From: Halorubrum halophilum
GTDB taxonomy: Archaea > Halobacteriota > Halobacteria > Halobacteriales > Haloferacaceae
Assembly (NCBI RefSeq): GCF_000739595.1
Contig: NZ_BBJP01000009.1
Coordinates: 1-54,850, forward strand
DNA length: 54,850 bases
Direction: 5' to 3'
The notes under the pieces are model-generated. The model saw nothing but the letters and a program-made list of their open reading frames with translations, was not told the origin of the DNA and did not search any database. Below, piece after piece: positions 33,742-43,298 of the stretch. Position 1 is the first letter of the stretch; each line of letters starts with the position of its first letter. The translations under genes and the position numbers were made by a program.

Positions 33742-35019
33742 ATGCCCTCCCTCCACCTGAGCGACCGGCTACGTGCGCTCGGTCGCGGCCGTCGGCCCCG
33801 AGCGCTCTCGGTCGCCGTCGCCAATCTGTTTCCGCTCGTCGGCGTCGTCTCGCTCGGCTGGAACGCGGCCGCGCTGATGACGCTGTACTGGTTCGAACTC
33901 GGGATCGCCTCCGGCTGGGCGCTCGTCCGCGGGCTGTTCGCCGGGCGGCCGTCCGAGATCGAGCGCGAGATGCTGCTCTCCGGCCCCCTCGCGCAGCGCC
34001 GGATCGGACTGTCGCTCCCGTGGACTGACGTTCAGGTCCGGCTCTCCTCGCTGCTCGTGCTCCCGATTGCGGCGCCGATCCTCGCCGTTGTCTGGCTGTT
34101 CGTCGGCGGGCTCACGGTCGGCGTCGTCGCGGACGGGGGACTGGGTCCGGACGCGCTCGACACCGTGACGCTCGCGATCCTCGCCCTCTTCGTCGGGGAA
34201 GGGGCGACGACGCTCGTCGAGTACTTCGGCCGCGGCGAGCACCGCGACCACAGCGCACAGACGGCGATTCGAGGCGTGTTCGCCCGGGGCGCGGCGATAT
34301 TCCTCGGCGCGATGTTCACCGTCACCGTCGTCGGCGCGGGGAGGCTGGAGGACGACGCGCCGATATCCGCGCTCAGCTCCGACGCGATCGGACTCCCGCT
34401 CCTGCTCGGAATCGTGGCGGTGAAGGCCGCGTTCGACCTCGGCGGCCTGTACGGCGACCGGCTGGCGGCGTTCGACGAGTCGTCGGCGCTCGATCTGGGG
34501 TTCTCCTACGACCCGCCCCCGCCGGAGCCGGTCGACGGGTCGCTCGCGGAGCCGGTCGAGACGGTTCGCCAGTCCCGACGCGCGCGGGTCGCGGGAGCGC
34601 TGGCGACCCCCCTCGGCCACCCGGGCCTGTGGTACATCGCCGGGATCTTCGCGTTCGTCGGTCTCCTGTTCGCGGTCGGCGGCAACTGGCCGATCGCCGG
34701 TACCCTCGCTGCGGCCGCGGTCGCGGTCCCGCTGGCGCTCGCCGCGCTCGACCACGAGCTCCGGTACGGACTCGTCGAGTACCGCGCCGGCGACGATGCG
34801 CTCGTCGCCCGCGACCGGCTGTTCGGCGTCGCGCTGTGGCGCGTCGAGCCGTGGGACGAGACCGACCTGCGGGTGCGGCGCGGGCGGCTGGACCGCCGGT
34901 TGGACACGGAGACCGTCGTGATCGAACTCCGTGACGACGAGTACCGGATTCCGGGGCTGGCGGACTCGGAGCCGGTGCTTTCAGTCTTCGACAGGCGCGC
35001 GGACCGGCCGGACGGCTGA
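33742..35019 (+). CDS. DUF6498-like integral membrane protein
   Basis: 425 residues. Membrane segments fill residues ~25-280 (LSVAVANLFPLVGVVSLGWNAAALMTLYWFELGI first) and two more lie at ~300-340. The C-terminal ~90 residues are a soluble strand-rich domain (GLVEYRAGDDALVARDRLFGVALWRVEPWDETDLRV) that looks like a PH-like membrane domain. The Trp-Asn-x-x-TLYWFELG pattern is that of DUF6498. Function unknown. The N-terminus is basic, as expected for an inside start. Confidence 0.85.
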   Translation: MPSLHLSDRLRALGRGRRPRALSVAVANLFPLVGVVSLGWNAAALMTLYWFELGIASGWALVRGLFAGRPSEIEREMLLSGPLAQRRIGLSLPWTDVQVRLSSLLVLPIAAPILAVVWLFVGGLTVGVVADGGLGPDALDTVTLAILALFVGEGATTLVEYFGRGEHRDHSAQTAIRGVFARGAAIFLGAMFTVTVVGAGRLEDDAPISALSSDAIGLPLLLGIVAVKAAFDLGGLYGDRLAAFDESSALDLGFSYDPPPPEPVDGSLAEPVETVRQSRRARVAGALATPLGHPGLWYIAGIFAFVGLLFAVGGNWPIAGTLAAAAVAVPLALAALDHELRYGLVEYRAGDDALVARDRLFGVALWRVEPWDETDLRVRRGRLDRRLDTETVVIELRDDEYRIPGLADSEPVLSVFDRRADRPDG

Positions 35020-35075
35020 GCGATCGGACGACTGAGCGGCCGGACGGCTGAGCGATCGGCTGCTGAGTGCGGTGA

Positions 35076-35597
35076 TCAGCGGTTCTCGGCGCGGTAGATC
35101 GGATGTGCGTCGCCGACGATCCCCTTGAAGATCAGAATCACGCCGGCGTGAAAGCCAACGAGCACGGTCACGCTCGCGACGATGATCGCCACCTCGATCG
35201 GGGTCGAGAGGAGGCCGAGCGAGACGATGAGCGTCGTCGCGCAGGCGGGCGCGTGGACGGCGTCGGTCGCGATCATCGCCCAGCTCGTCGCCACGAGCGA
35301 GACGGTCGCGCTCGCGGCCAAGCGGAACCCCTCGGGGGAGAAGGCGGGGGGTGTCGCCGTGAGCGCAGCGCCGTCGGCGATAACCGTCCACGCCGCGATC
35401 CCGGCGACGCCGCCGATGAGGTGGCTCCCGACGATCCGGGCGGCGCGATCGCGCTCGCTCCGGCGGTCGAACGCGAGCAGGAACGCCGACGGTCCGAGGC
35501 TCGGGAAGACGAACGGCTGGCCGGTCCCCCACGCGATCGCACCGAGCACGGTGAAGAGGAGCCCGGCGTACAGACTGGTTCCGGCGCGGCGGCGCAT
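35076..35597 (-). CDS. HPP-family membrane protein
   Basis: 173 residues with four to five membrane helices. The family signatures FPSLGPSAFLL (about 31-41) and HAPACATTLIVSLG (about 116-129) are present, and the family is named for such conserved His-Pro-Pro-like loops. Some HPP proteins of plants and cyanobacteria are implicated in nitrite transport; there is no nitrogen gene nearby, so the substrate stays open. Single gene, convergent with the DUF6498-like gene. Confidence 0.9.
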   Translation of the reverse strand: MRRRAGTSLYAGLLFTVLGAIAWGTGQPFVFPSLGPSAFLLAFDRRSERDRAARIVGSHLIGGVAGIAAWTVIADGAALTATPPAFSPEGFRLAASATVSLVATSWAMIATDAVHAPACATTLIVSLGLLSTPIEVAIIVASVTVLVGFHAGVILIFKGIVGDAHPIYRAENR

Positions 35598-35773
35598 CGA
35601 CTGTCAGTCAGCGGCGGCTCCACAAAGCGGCGGCGATTCGCCGTCGAGTGCCCGTCGCGCCCGCCCGGTTCCGGACGCTCCAACTCCGACAGGTAGCGTT
35701 TGGTCCGATAGCTCCGAGCTTGACTGCCGGATTCGAGTTCGTTCACCCGTCGAACGGCGGCAGGAAACCGAAC

Positions 35774-37408
35774 TCAGTCCAACCCGGCGATGTGGTCCGC
35801 GAGCCGTAGCGACAGCGCCGCGATGGTCAGGGTCGGGTTCATCGCCCCCGCCGTGACGAAGACGCTCGACGAGGAGACGAACAGGTTGTCGAGGTCGTGC
35901 GTCCGCAGCTGCGGGTTCACCACGCTCTCGGTCGGGTCCTCGCCCATTCGGGTGGTACCCATGTGGTGCGACGCGTAGCCGGGGTTCTCGGGGTCGGTCG
36001 CCTCGATGTCCGTCGCGCCCATCGATTCGAGGATGCGCGTGCCGACGTCGATAGCGTGTTCCAGCGTTTCGACCTCTCGCTCTCCGACGTCCAGCGCCAC
36101 GTCGGGAACGGGGTTGCCGTGGTCGTCCGTCCGGCTCTCGTCGAGCGCCACGCGGTTGCGCTCTCGCGGGAGCATCTCGACGAGCGCGCTTATCGTCAGC
36201 CGCCAGCCGTCCCACTCGGGATCGTCCGCGACCGACAGGTCGTCGCCCACGAGTGGGCTGGCGAGGCTCTCCGACCCGTTGATCGCGTCGGTCGGGTCGG
36301 TCAGACTCCCCTGCTTGAACTCCAGTTTGATGCTTCCGGGCGTCGCTTCCTCGTGGTCGTAGAACTGGTGAGATTCGAGCGGCCACCAGAAGGTGGGTTC
36401 CTGACCGTCGGGCTTCGGTATCGTCCCCCGGACGCTCGCGATGGGGTGTTCCATGAAGCGTTTACCCACCAGACCGCTTGAGTTCGCCAGTCCGTCGGGG
36501 AACGCCTCCGAAGTCGAGGACAGGAGGAGGCGAGGAATTTCGACCGCGCCGCCCGCGAGCACGAAGTACCGGGCCTCCTGACGCAGTGCCGTCGCGTCGG
36601 GCGTGTTGTACACCGCGGCTTCGACGGTCTCCCCCGCGTCGTCGTGTTCGAGCGACTGAACGGGCGCGCGGTCGACGACGCGCGCGCCCGCCTCCTCCGC
36701 CTTCCGGACGTGCACGTCGCCGCTGTACTTCGCCCCCGAGGGACAGACCGGGATACAGGTGCCGTAGCCGATGCACGGACTGCGGCCGTCGTACGCCTCG
36801 GAGTTCCGGGCCTGCGGAGCCGAGTGCAGCGTTATCCCGAGGTCCGAACACGCTTCGGCGTAGCGCGAGTCGACGGGTCCCGTGGGGAACGGTGGGAGCG
36901 GGAGGTCCCGTTCGCGCGGCGGGGAGAACGGGTTGTCGTCGCCGCCCGCGACGCCAAGTTCCGTCTCCGCCTCGGCGAAGTACGACCGCAGGTCGCCGTA
37001 CCCGAGGGGCCAGTCGCTCGCGAGACCGTACCGCGAGCGCATCTCGAAGTCCTTCTCGTGGAGGCGCGGGGTGTACCCCGCCCAGTGGAGCGTCGTGCCG
37101 CCGACGCCCTTGACGCGTCTGTTATTGAGGTCGTAGTCCTCCGGCCCCGAGGAGGTGAACACGTCGCGCTCGCCGCCCATGTCCCAGACGGACTGGGGAC
37201 TGTCGGGACGGAGGGCACGCTCCATCCGCTCGATTCGCGAGTCGAACTCGAACCGGGGTCCGGCTTCGAGGACGACCACGTCGAGTCCCGCCGTCGCCAG
37301 CGAGTGCGTGAGGAGTCCGCCGGCGACGCCGGCACCCACGACGCAGACGTCAGCCCGCGACGACGGGGAGCGATCGATCTGCGTCGGTCGTCCGTCGTCC
37401 GCGCTCAT
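35774..37408 (-). CDS. GMC-family FAD dehydrogenase, large subunit
   Basis: 544 residues oxidising a sugar, polyol or sugar acid. It has the FAD loop VVGAGVAGGLLTHSLATAG at 23-41, the GMC motif GVGGTTLHWAG at 101-111 and the C-terminal HHMGTTRMGEDP plus FVTAGAMNPTLTIAALSLRLADHI. Cys212, Cys218 and Cys222 (C-x5-C-x3-C) have the spacing of the [3Fe-4S] ligands of FAD-dependent glucose dehydrogenases, so electrons probably leave through a cluster. There is no own signal peptide; it should be co-exported with the Tat-bearing small subunit, whose stop overlaps its start (ATGA). Confidence 0.92.
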   Translation of the reverse strand: MSADDGRPTQIDRSPSSRADVCVVGAGVAGGLLTHSLATAGLDVVVLEAGPRFEFDSRIERMERALRPDSPQSVWDMGGERDVFTSSGPEDYDLNNRRVKGVGGTTLHWAGYTPRLHEKDFEMRSRYGLASDWPLGYGDLRSYFAEAETELGVAGGDDNPFSPPRERDLPLPPFPTGPVDSRYAEACSDLGITLHSAPQARNSEAYDGRSPCIGYGTCIPVCPSGAKYSGDVHVRKAEEAGARVVDRAPVQSLEHDDAGETVEAAVYNTPDATALRQEARYFVLAGGAVEIPRLLLSSTSEAFPDGLANSSGLVGKRFMEHPIASVRGTIPKPDGQEPTFWWPLESHQFYDHEEATPGSIKLEFKQGSLTDPTDAINGSESLASPLVGDDLSVADDPEWDGWRLTISALVEMLPRERNRVALDESRTDDHGNPVPDVALDVGEREVETLEHAIDVGTRILESMGATDIEATDPENPGYASHHMGTTRMGEDPTESVVNPQLRTHDLDNLFVSSSSVFVTAGAMNPTLTIAALSLRLADHIAGLD

Positions 37409-37917
37409 GGTTCCCCCGTGTGCGAGGCGAACCCGCCGGGGAAGCCGATCGGGTTGCCGATACCGAACGGTTCGGTCCCGACGGGTCGGGTCAACAGCGC
37501 GTACAGGACGGAGTTGACGAGGTGATAGCGGGCGCGTTCGGCCAGCGTCCCCTCCGGTCTCGACTGAACTCGGTTCACCCCGAGCGTCGCCAGCAGACGC
37601 TCGCCCTGCGCGCGAGAGAGCCCGCCGAACGACGAGCCGAAGTGACGGCGCGAGCGACTGTCGAGCTCGGACAGCGCCCTGACGACTCCGCGAATCCGGT
37701 CCTGGTTCAGTCTGCCGACGTAGGCCGAAATCACGGGTTCGACATCTTCCCGGGCCGCCGGGTGGACGACATCGGCGACCGTGAGCAGGCCGTCCATTCC
37801 GGCGTCGGAGAGTGGGCCGTCGGTCGTCGTCCGGTCGAGCAGCTCGTGGACGCCGAGACCACCGGCGGAACTCGCGCCGACTAGACCGAGGAGGGCCCGC
37901 CGCCTGGTCAGTCTCAT
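37405..37917 (-). CDS. Dehydrogenase small subunit, gluconate 2-dehydrogenase subunit 3 type, Tat signal
   Basis: 170 residues. The N-terminus MRLTRRRALLGLVGASSAGG is a Tat signal; the rest (ADVVHPAAREDVEPVISAYV, then an Arg/Ser-rich helical region) fits the subunit-3 family that accompanies GMC dehydrogenases, chaperoning and carrying the flavoprotein outside. The C-terminus contains PIGFPGGFASHTG, normal for the family. It overlaps both neighbours by 4 nt. So the FAD enzyme should work on the outer face of the membrane. Confidence 0.9.
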   Translation of the reverse strand: MRLTRRRALLGLVGASSAGGLGVHELLDRTTTDGPLSDAGMDGLLTVADVVHPAAREDVEPVISAYVGRLNQDRIRGVVRALSELDSRSRRHFGSSFGGLSRAQGERLLATLGVNRVQSRPEGTLAERARYHLVNSVLYALLTRPVGTEPFGIGNPIGFPGGFASHTGEP

Positions 37918-38801
37918 CGGGCGGGGACCTCCGCTCGCTCCGACGGCTCGGCCAAGAGGACCACGAGCACCGACAGGAGCACCGCACCCAAAAGCACCTG
38001 TAGCCGGCCCGCGCCGGGTCCGAACAGCGCCGGCTGTCGCAACAGCAAGACGAACTCCAGATCCCGGCTCGTGAACGCACCGGCGGGGACCTTCTCGAAC
38101 GTTCGGTAGCCGACGCTCGCCACCGTCCCGACGGCGAGCCATCCGACCGATACGCCGGCGACTCGGCGGAGGTCTGGACGGCCGTCGAACTGCCGTCGCA
38201 GGGGGGCCGTGACCCCGAACGCCGACGTGCCCGCGGACGCGGCCCGTTCGAACAGACCGGCCAGCGGAAGCGCGAACGGAACACTCAGGAGGGCGAGTTC
38301 GGCGAACGCCACGGGAGCGGCGACGAAGAACGGCGTCCGGTGGGTGAGTTCGCCGCCCCATCCGAAGACGGCCGCCGCGCCGGCCGCCGCGAGGGCGACG
38401 GCGAGAACGAATCGGCCGAGACCGATTCGCTCGCGGACGACCGAGACGGAGAGGCGGGGGGCGTCGCCGTCGAACCGCCGGAGGAGGCTGCACGTCGCGT
38501 AGCCGAGATACAGGTGCGCGCTCGCGCTGACGAGGGTGCCCGGTCCGAGCGAACTCGTCGCCGCATCGCTCAGTACGAGACCGAGTGGAATCCCCCACAT
38601 CGCCGCGGGCCCGGCCGCCAACAGCACTGGAACCGGGAGCGCCGCGGTCAACTCGACGACCGAAAACGCCGGAATCGACACGACTCCGGAGAGCACCCGC
38701 TCTCCCAGCGTGACGAGAAGGTAAAGCCCACCGACGGCAGCGATCAGTGGGAGGGAATCGCGACCGGGGAGGAGTCCCCGACCGAGTTCGTAGTTTCGCA
38801 T
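37914..38801 (-). CDS. Polytopic membrane protein of the dehydrogenase operon
   Basis: 295 residues with eight or so membrane segments (first LPLIAAVGGLYLLVTLG; last LLGAVLLSVLVVLL). I do not recognise the family; the N-terminal half (PVPVLLAAGPAAMWGIPLGLVLSDAATSSLGPG) is reminiscent of integral sensor or ECF-S-like domains. It heads the operon and overlaps the Tat subunit by 4 nt. It has no heme-binding CxxCH, so it does not replace the usual cytochrome c directly; it may anchor the enzyme or pass electrons to quinone. ATG 38801 is chosen; upstream extension has low GC and is not protein-like. Confidence 0.85.
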   Translation of the reverse strand: MRNYELGRGLLPGRDSLPLIAAVGGLYLLVTLGERVLSGVVSIPAFSVVELTAALPVPVLLAAGPAAMWGIPLGLVLSDAATSSLGPGTLVSASAHLYLGYATCSLLRRFDGDAPRLSVSVVRERIGLGRFVLAVALAAAGAAAVFGWGGELTHRTPFFVAAPVAFAELALLSVPFALPLAGLFERAASAGTSAFGVTAPLRRQFDGRPDLRRVAGVSVGWLAVGTVASVGYRTFEKVPAGAFTSRDLEFVLLLRQPALFGPGAGRLQVLLGAVLLSVLVVLLAEPSERAEVPAR

Positions 38802-39199
38802 ATCCAGAAACAGCACCTCACATATCAAAAAGCTATGTAGTGTGATCCGGATGATATTCAGGTGAATTAACGGTGAGGCGATGGGGTCCAAGATGAGCTG
38901 TATCCGAAAAACACCGCCTTGTCGGCTGTTTACACGTAATAAACGCAGCGTGCGTAGAGCGAGAAGTGAAACCACGGCTGTTGATGAATATCTGTGCCAA
39001 CCGTACTTATCCAAAGTATGAATTTTCAGTACTATCTTGATTTTTTAGATATCCAGCGCTGATCGGGTTCGATCAACCGTTCGTAAATAGACGGTACCGG
39101 TGACTAGACCGGCGGTGTCCCGCCGCGACCGTGGGCCGCGCTATCGATCGCGATACGCGAACCCGAACGCCTAATTACGCCCGCGCCGCCCGTGGTGAC
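38802..39199. other. AT-richer intergenic region between divergent genes
   Basis: 398 nt with no gene. It contains the dehydrogenase operon promoter (a T-rich stretch and GAGGTG Shine-Dalgarno-like site about 12 nt before 38801 on the minus strand) and a TATA-like CTAATTA at 39171-39177, 23 nt before the prepilin peptidase ATG. A TCGGCTGTTTACACG block (38921-38935) resembles the TCGGCTGTTTATxCG boxes of the repeat family, perhaps a relic. Confidence 0.6.
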
Positions 39200-40201
39200 A
39201 TGTTCGCGACGCTGCCGGACGCCCTCCGCCTGTTCGTCGTCCCCGTCTTCGCGTGGGCGGCCCTGCGGGACGTTCGGACCCGACGCCTCCCGAACCGGCT
39301 GTGGCCGCCGCTGTACGCGTTCGGGGCGCTGCTGTTGCTCTGGGAGACCGCCCGGCTGTGGCCCCTCACGGGGCTCGACGGACGGCTGTTCCTCGTCCAG
39401 GCCGCGATCAGCCTGCTGTTCGTCGCGCCGCTGGGCTACGCGTTCTGGTACCTCGGCGCGTTCGGCGGCGCCGACGCGAAGGCGCTGATCGCGATCGCGG
39501 TCCTCTTCCCCACCTTCCCGGAGTACGTCGTCGCCGGAGCGGAACTCCCGCTCGTCGAGACCCAGATCGGCGTGTTCTCGCTGACGGTGCTCACGAACAC
39601 GGTCCTGATCGCGCTCGCGTACCCGCTCGCGCTCGCCGGGATCAACCTCATTCGGGGAGAGCGCTCGGCGACGATGTTCTTCGCGCGGCCGGTGGCGACC
39701 GACTCGCTGCCGGACCGCCACGGGCGCCTGTTCGAGGACGACGCGGGGACGACCCGGAACGGGCTCGATCTGGACGCCCTCCGGATGTACCTGCGGTGGC
39801 GCGGACTGACCCTCGCGGACCTGCGCGAGAACCCGGACCGCCTCCGCGACCCCGACAGCGTCGGCAAGACGCACGACCCGACCGACGGCGGGACGCACGT
39901 GGGACCGCGGACGGACGGGGGCGTCGCGACCGAGGGCGACGGCGACAGCGGCACCGATCGCTCCGGCGACCGTCTCGACGACCCGTGGGCCGCCGAGCGC
40001 TTCTTGGAGGAGATCGACCACGGCGCGTACGGTACCGACGCCGAGACGCTCCGGGGCGGACTGGCGGTCGTCGCCCGGACGGACCGCGTGCTGGTGTCGC
40101 CGGGGATGCCGTTCGTCGTCCCGATGGCGATCGGGCTGTTCGTCTCGCTGACGTACGGCGACGCGCTGTTCGCGGTGCTGGGCGCCGTCGGGTTGGTTTG
40201 A
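39200..40201 (+). CDS. pibD: Archaeal type IV prepilin peptidase
   Basis: It cuts the signal peptides of archaellins and pilins at the inner face of the membrane. The 333-residue protein has the aspartic protease pair: Asp24 in ALRDVRTRRLPNRLW and Asp92 in GGADAKAL (GxGD variant). Membrane helices fill residues 10-165. A ~130-residue hydrophilic, acidic insert (~168-300) precedes the last hydrophobic segment SPGMPFVVPMAIGLFVSLTYG; such inserts are typical of haloarchaeal PibD. No pilin gene is in the window. Repeat copy C follows. Confidence 0.92.
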   Translation: MFATLPDALRLFVVPVFAWAALRDVRTRRLPNRLWPPLYAFGALLLLWETARLWPLTGLDGRLFLVQAAISLLFVAPLGYAFWYLGAFGGADAKALIAIAVLFPTFPEYVVAGAELPLVETQIGVFSLTVLTNTVLIALAYPLALAGINLIRGERSATMFFARPVATDSLPDRHGRLFEDDAGTTRNGLDLDALRMYLRWRGLTLADLRENPDRLRDPDSVGKTHDPTDGGTHVGPRTDGGVATEGDGDSGTDRSGDRLDDPWAAERFLEEIDHGAYGTDAETLRGGLAVVARTDRVLVSPGMPFVVPMAIGLFVSLTYGDALFAVLGAVGLV

Positions 40202-40693
40202 GCGGCTTTGTTGCGATCCTCGGCGAGCAACACGCCTCGATCGGTTCCGATCAGTACGACACCGCGGCGATCGAGAACGGGAGAGGGTGTTGCAGATCGA
40301 TGGCGGCGAGCAAGTATTTAAACAGCCGTGAGCGACCGCGATGATCACTTATATACGCGATGCGGTGGCGCGCCCCGGTGAGCGGCCCGCAGGGCCGCGA
40401 GCCGCCGGTGCGAGGGACGCGGTGAGCGCTCGGAGAGCGCGAACCGCGAGGCTGGGGAGGCGTGAGGCTGCGGTTGCGGGTGGGTGGGCCTCGTCGGCTG
40501 GGGCTTTGGAGGTGTTCACCGCAGCACCATCGATCACGGATAACCAGCCGACAGCAACACCACTCGATCGCTTATAAACAACCGATCACCCAATTCGCTA
40601 TATCTACTCCCGCCGTCGATCACCGCCTTTTCGCGGTTGACGATCACCGAACAAGCCGCCGACCCGAACGATGACCGGCCTCAGAACTCGTCC
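40202..40693. other. Non-coding interval holding repeat copy C
   Basis: It consists mainly of repeat copy C (40267-40622). No other gene is visible; the short flanks are the 3' ends of the two convergent genes. Confidence 0.8.
40267..40622 (+). repeat. Dispersed MITE-like repeat, copy C
   Basis: About 356 bp in plus orientation. The right end, read in reverse, is GATCGACGGCGGGAGTAGAT, nearly the same as copy B; the left end (TCGAGAACGGGAGAGGGTGT) is more worn. The core is at 40449-40467. Hairpins: GCGGCCC-GCA-GGGCCGC (as in B), and an interrupted stem CGCGGT/ACCGCG with inner GCGCT/AGCGC where A and B have other paired sequences. ATTTAAAC, ACTTATAT and CTTATAAAC boxes are kept. Confidence 0.8.
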
Positions 40694-41773
40694 TCAGAAT
40701 CCGTCCTCGAAGACGAACGTCCCGTCGCGCTGGACGACCTCGCCGTCGACCTCGATGACGGAGTCCTCGCTCATGTCGACGATCATGTCGACGTGCTCGG
40801 CGGACTCGTTGACCTCGTTGTCGCCGCCGACCGTCTCCGGGTACGCGGAGCCGACCGCCATGTGGACCGTGTCGCCCATCTTCTCGTCGAACAGCATGTT
40901 GTAGGTGAACCGGTCGATCTGGCGGTTCATCCCGATACCGAGTTCGCCGAGGCGCCGGGAGCCCTCGTCGGTGTCGAGGATGCCGGAGAGGAGGTCCTCG
41001 TTGCGCTCGGCGGAGTGCGAGACGACTTCGCCGTCCTCGAACCGGAGCCGGACCCCGTCGATCTCGCGGCCGTAGCGGTAGAGGGGGAGATCGAAGTGGA
41101 CCTCGCCGTCGACGCCGTCTCGCGCGGGCGCGGTGAACACCTCGCCGCCGGGGAGGTTCGCCTCGCCGTAGTCGTTGAGCGTGGAGTTCCCGGACACGTC
41201 GAGCGTGAGGTCGGTCTCGTCGCCGGACTTGATCCGAACTTCGTCGGCGTCGTCGAGTATCTCGACCATCTCCGCCTGGAACTCGCGCTGTTCGTCCCAG
41301 TCGAGCGAGACGGCGTCCCACACGAAGTTCTCGTACGCCTCGGTGCTCATCCCGGCGAGCTGGGCGTGGCTCGCGGTCGGGTACTGCGTGAGACACCACG
41401 TCTTCGAGAGCCGCGTGCGCTTGACCTCCTCCATCGCGCGGTTGTACGCGGCGTTCGTCTCCGGAGCGATGTCGGCGTCCTCGGTGGCGTTCGCGCCGCC
41501 GCGCGCGATGACGAACACGTCGGCCTCCTCGTAGAGCGCGCGTCGGTGGCTCGGCTCGGAGAAGTCGTCGGCGGAGCGCTTGAAGGCGCGCTGCGCGCGC
41601 TTCGAGTAGTTGAGGTAGACGGGGTTCGCGCCGCGGTCCCCGCAGACCTCGTGGAGGGCGACCGCGAGGTCCTCGGCCTCCTTGGGCATCTGGATGACCA
41701 CGTCGTCGCCCGACTCGATGCCGGTGGAGTGGTCGGCGATGATCTCCGCGTGTTCGCGAACGCGTGCGTCCAT
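40694..41773 (-). CDS. M29-family aminopeptidase
   Basis: 359-residue dinuclear metallo-aminopeptidase of the thermophilic aminopeptidase T/AmpS family. Metal-site motifs are present: NLPGGEVFTAP near 206-216, ELGIGMN, DEKMGDTVHMAVG and HVDMIVDM. The N-terminal ~190 residues form the helical-beta entry domain. It trims short peptides in the cytoplasm. The gene is divergent from the M48 peptidase; both are peptidases, but no shared role is shown. Confidence 0.95.
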   Translation of the reverse strand: MDARVREHAEIIADHSTGIESGDDVVIQMPKEAEDLAVALHEVCGDRGANPVYLNYSKRAQRAFKRSADDFSEPSHRRALYEEADVFVIARGGANATEDADIAPETNAAYNRAMEEVKRTRLSKTWCLTQYPTASHAQLAGMSTEAYENFVWDAVSLDWDEQREFQAEMVEILDDADEVRIKSGDETDLTLDVSGNSTLNDYGEANLPGGEVFTAPARDGVDGEVHFDLPLYRYGREIDGVRLRFEDGEVVSHSAERNEDLLSGILDTDEGSRRLGELGIGMNRQIDRFTYNMLFDEKMGDTVHMAVGSAYPETVGGDNEVNESAEHVDMIVDMSEDSVIEVDGEVVQRDGTFVFEDGF

Positions 41774-41900
41774 ACACGGCGTTTCGCGGCCGGGGAATTA
41801 CGGCTTTCCTTCCGGCGGCGCGCGTGGGGAGCCGACCGGACCGTGCTCACGGGTCGACGCCGACGTAACGGGTTTGACGCCCCGCGTCGTACGAACGAGT

Positions 41901-42887
41901 ATGTCACGGCTCGCGTTCCGCGCGGCCGCGGCGGTCGTCGGGGTCGCGCTGCTCGCGCTCTACCTGACCGCGGCGCTGTTCGTCGCGGACCTGCTGCGCG
42001 CGGCCTGGGCCGCCCGCCCCGACCTCCCGGTCCTCCTCGCGCTGCTGGCCGCGGGCGCGCTCGCGTCGGCGTACCTCAGCTACCGGCTCGGCACCGCACA
42101 GCTCCTCGCGAACCTGGAGGGGGACCGCGTCCCGCGGGAGCGGGCGCCGGACCTCCACCGCCGGATCGACTCGCTCGCGGCCCGGATGGACCTCGCGCGC
42201 CCGAATCTGTACGTCACCGACGCGCGCACCCCCAACGCGTTCGCGGTCGGCGGCGGGAGCGACGGCGGTGCGCTGGTGATCGACCGGTCGCTGTTCCGGC
42301 TGCTCTCCCCGCGCGAGATGGAGGCGATCCTCGCGCACGAGTTGGCGCACTTAGAGGGGAACGACGGGTTCGCGATCGCGATGGCCGACGGGGTCGGGCG
42401 CTCGCTGGTCGGGATCGCCACGGTCGCCGCGCTGCCGGCGCTGCTCGCGCTCTCCGGACTCGCCGCCGCCTCGGGGTGGATCCGCGGGCGGCCGAGCGAT
42501 CGCTCGGGCCTCTTCGCGCGGCTTCACCACGCGCTCGCCGGCGGGCTGTTCGCCGGGTTCGTTGTCGCGACGCTCGTCTCCCGGTCGCGGTCGCGAAAGC
42601 GGGAGTTCGCGGCCGACGACCGCGCGGCCGAGGTGACCGGCGACCCGATAGCGCTCGCGCGGGCGCTCCGCCGGATCGAGCGCGCGGCCGAGCCGTCGTG
42701 GCCGCTCGCGCCCTTCTCGACGCACAAGCGGACCGACGAGCCGGCCGAGCGCTGGCTGTCGACGCACCCCTCGACCGACGAGCGCGTCGAGCGCCTGCGC
42801 CAGACGGCCGAGTCGCAGGGGCCGACGCGGCGGATCCCCGTGGGTCTGTCGGGGGCTAGCGTCGGGCGGGGGCGGTCACGGCGGTGA
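41901..42887 (+). CDS. M48-family membrane metalloprotease, HtpX-like
   Basis: 328 residues. Two N-terminal membrane helices (~8-30, ~43-62) precede the protease: zinc motif HELAH at 146-150, two further hydrophobic segments (~165-195, ~215-235), and third-ligand motif REFAADDRAAEVTG. The end THPSTDERVERLR is the family C-terminal signature. It acts in quality control of membrane proteins, active site on the cytoplasmic side. ATG 41901 is right because the first membrane helix starts just after it. Confidence 0.94.
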   Translation: MSRLAFRAAAAVVGVALLALYLTAALFVADLLRAAWAARPDLPVLLALLAAGALASAYLSYRLGTAQLLANLEGDRVPRERAPDLHRRIDSLAARMDLARPNLYVTDARTPNAFAVGGGSDGGALVIDRSLFRLLSPREMEAILAHELAHLEGNDGFAIAMADGVGRSLVGIATVAALPALLALSGLAAASGWIRGRPSDRSGLFARLHHALAGGLFAGFVVATLVSRSRSRKREFAADDRAAEVTGDPIALARALRRIERAAEPSWPLAPFSTHKRTDEPAERWLSTHPSTDERVERLRQTAESQGPTRRIPVGLSGASVGRGRSRR

Positions 42888-43298
42888 AAGGCGCGAGCGA
42901 CGCGATTCGACCGGTACTGCGGTGGCGCGTGCCGATGAGCGCCCGTAGGGCGCGAATCGCACGCGCGAGGGACGCCGCGAGCGAAGCGAGCGGCGAGGCT
43001 GGGGAGGCGTGAGGCGCGGTTGCTGTTGCGGGGCGGGACTCAAAGGGGCAGTCGCGAGGACGGCGCAGACGACGTAAGCACCGCAGCGAGTGAGCGGAGC
43101 GAACGAGCGAGGAGCGCAACGAGTGTGCGCCGTCCTCGCGGCTGGGGCTTTGGCGGTGTCCGCCGTCGATCCGTAATCAACTACTTATAAGTGAGCGGCT
43201 GGGACTTTAGAGGAGTTCGTCGTCGATCCGCTATCAACCATTTATAAGTGATCCGCCAGAGGTTCGGCCGTCCCCGGCGTCGATCCGCCAGCAACGAT
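42888..43298. other. Non-coding interval holding repeat variant D
   Basis: It contains repeat D and three tandem sub-units of about 55 bp, the last of which crosses the 3' end of the acetamidase gene. No gene is visible. Confidence 0.8.
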
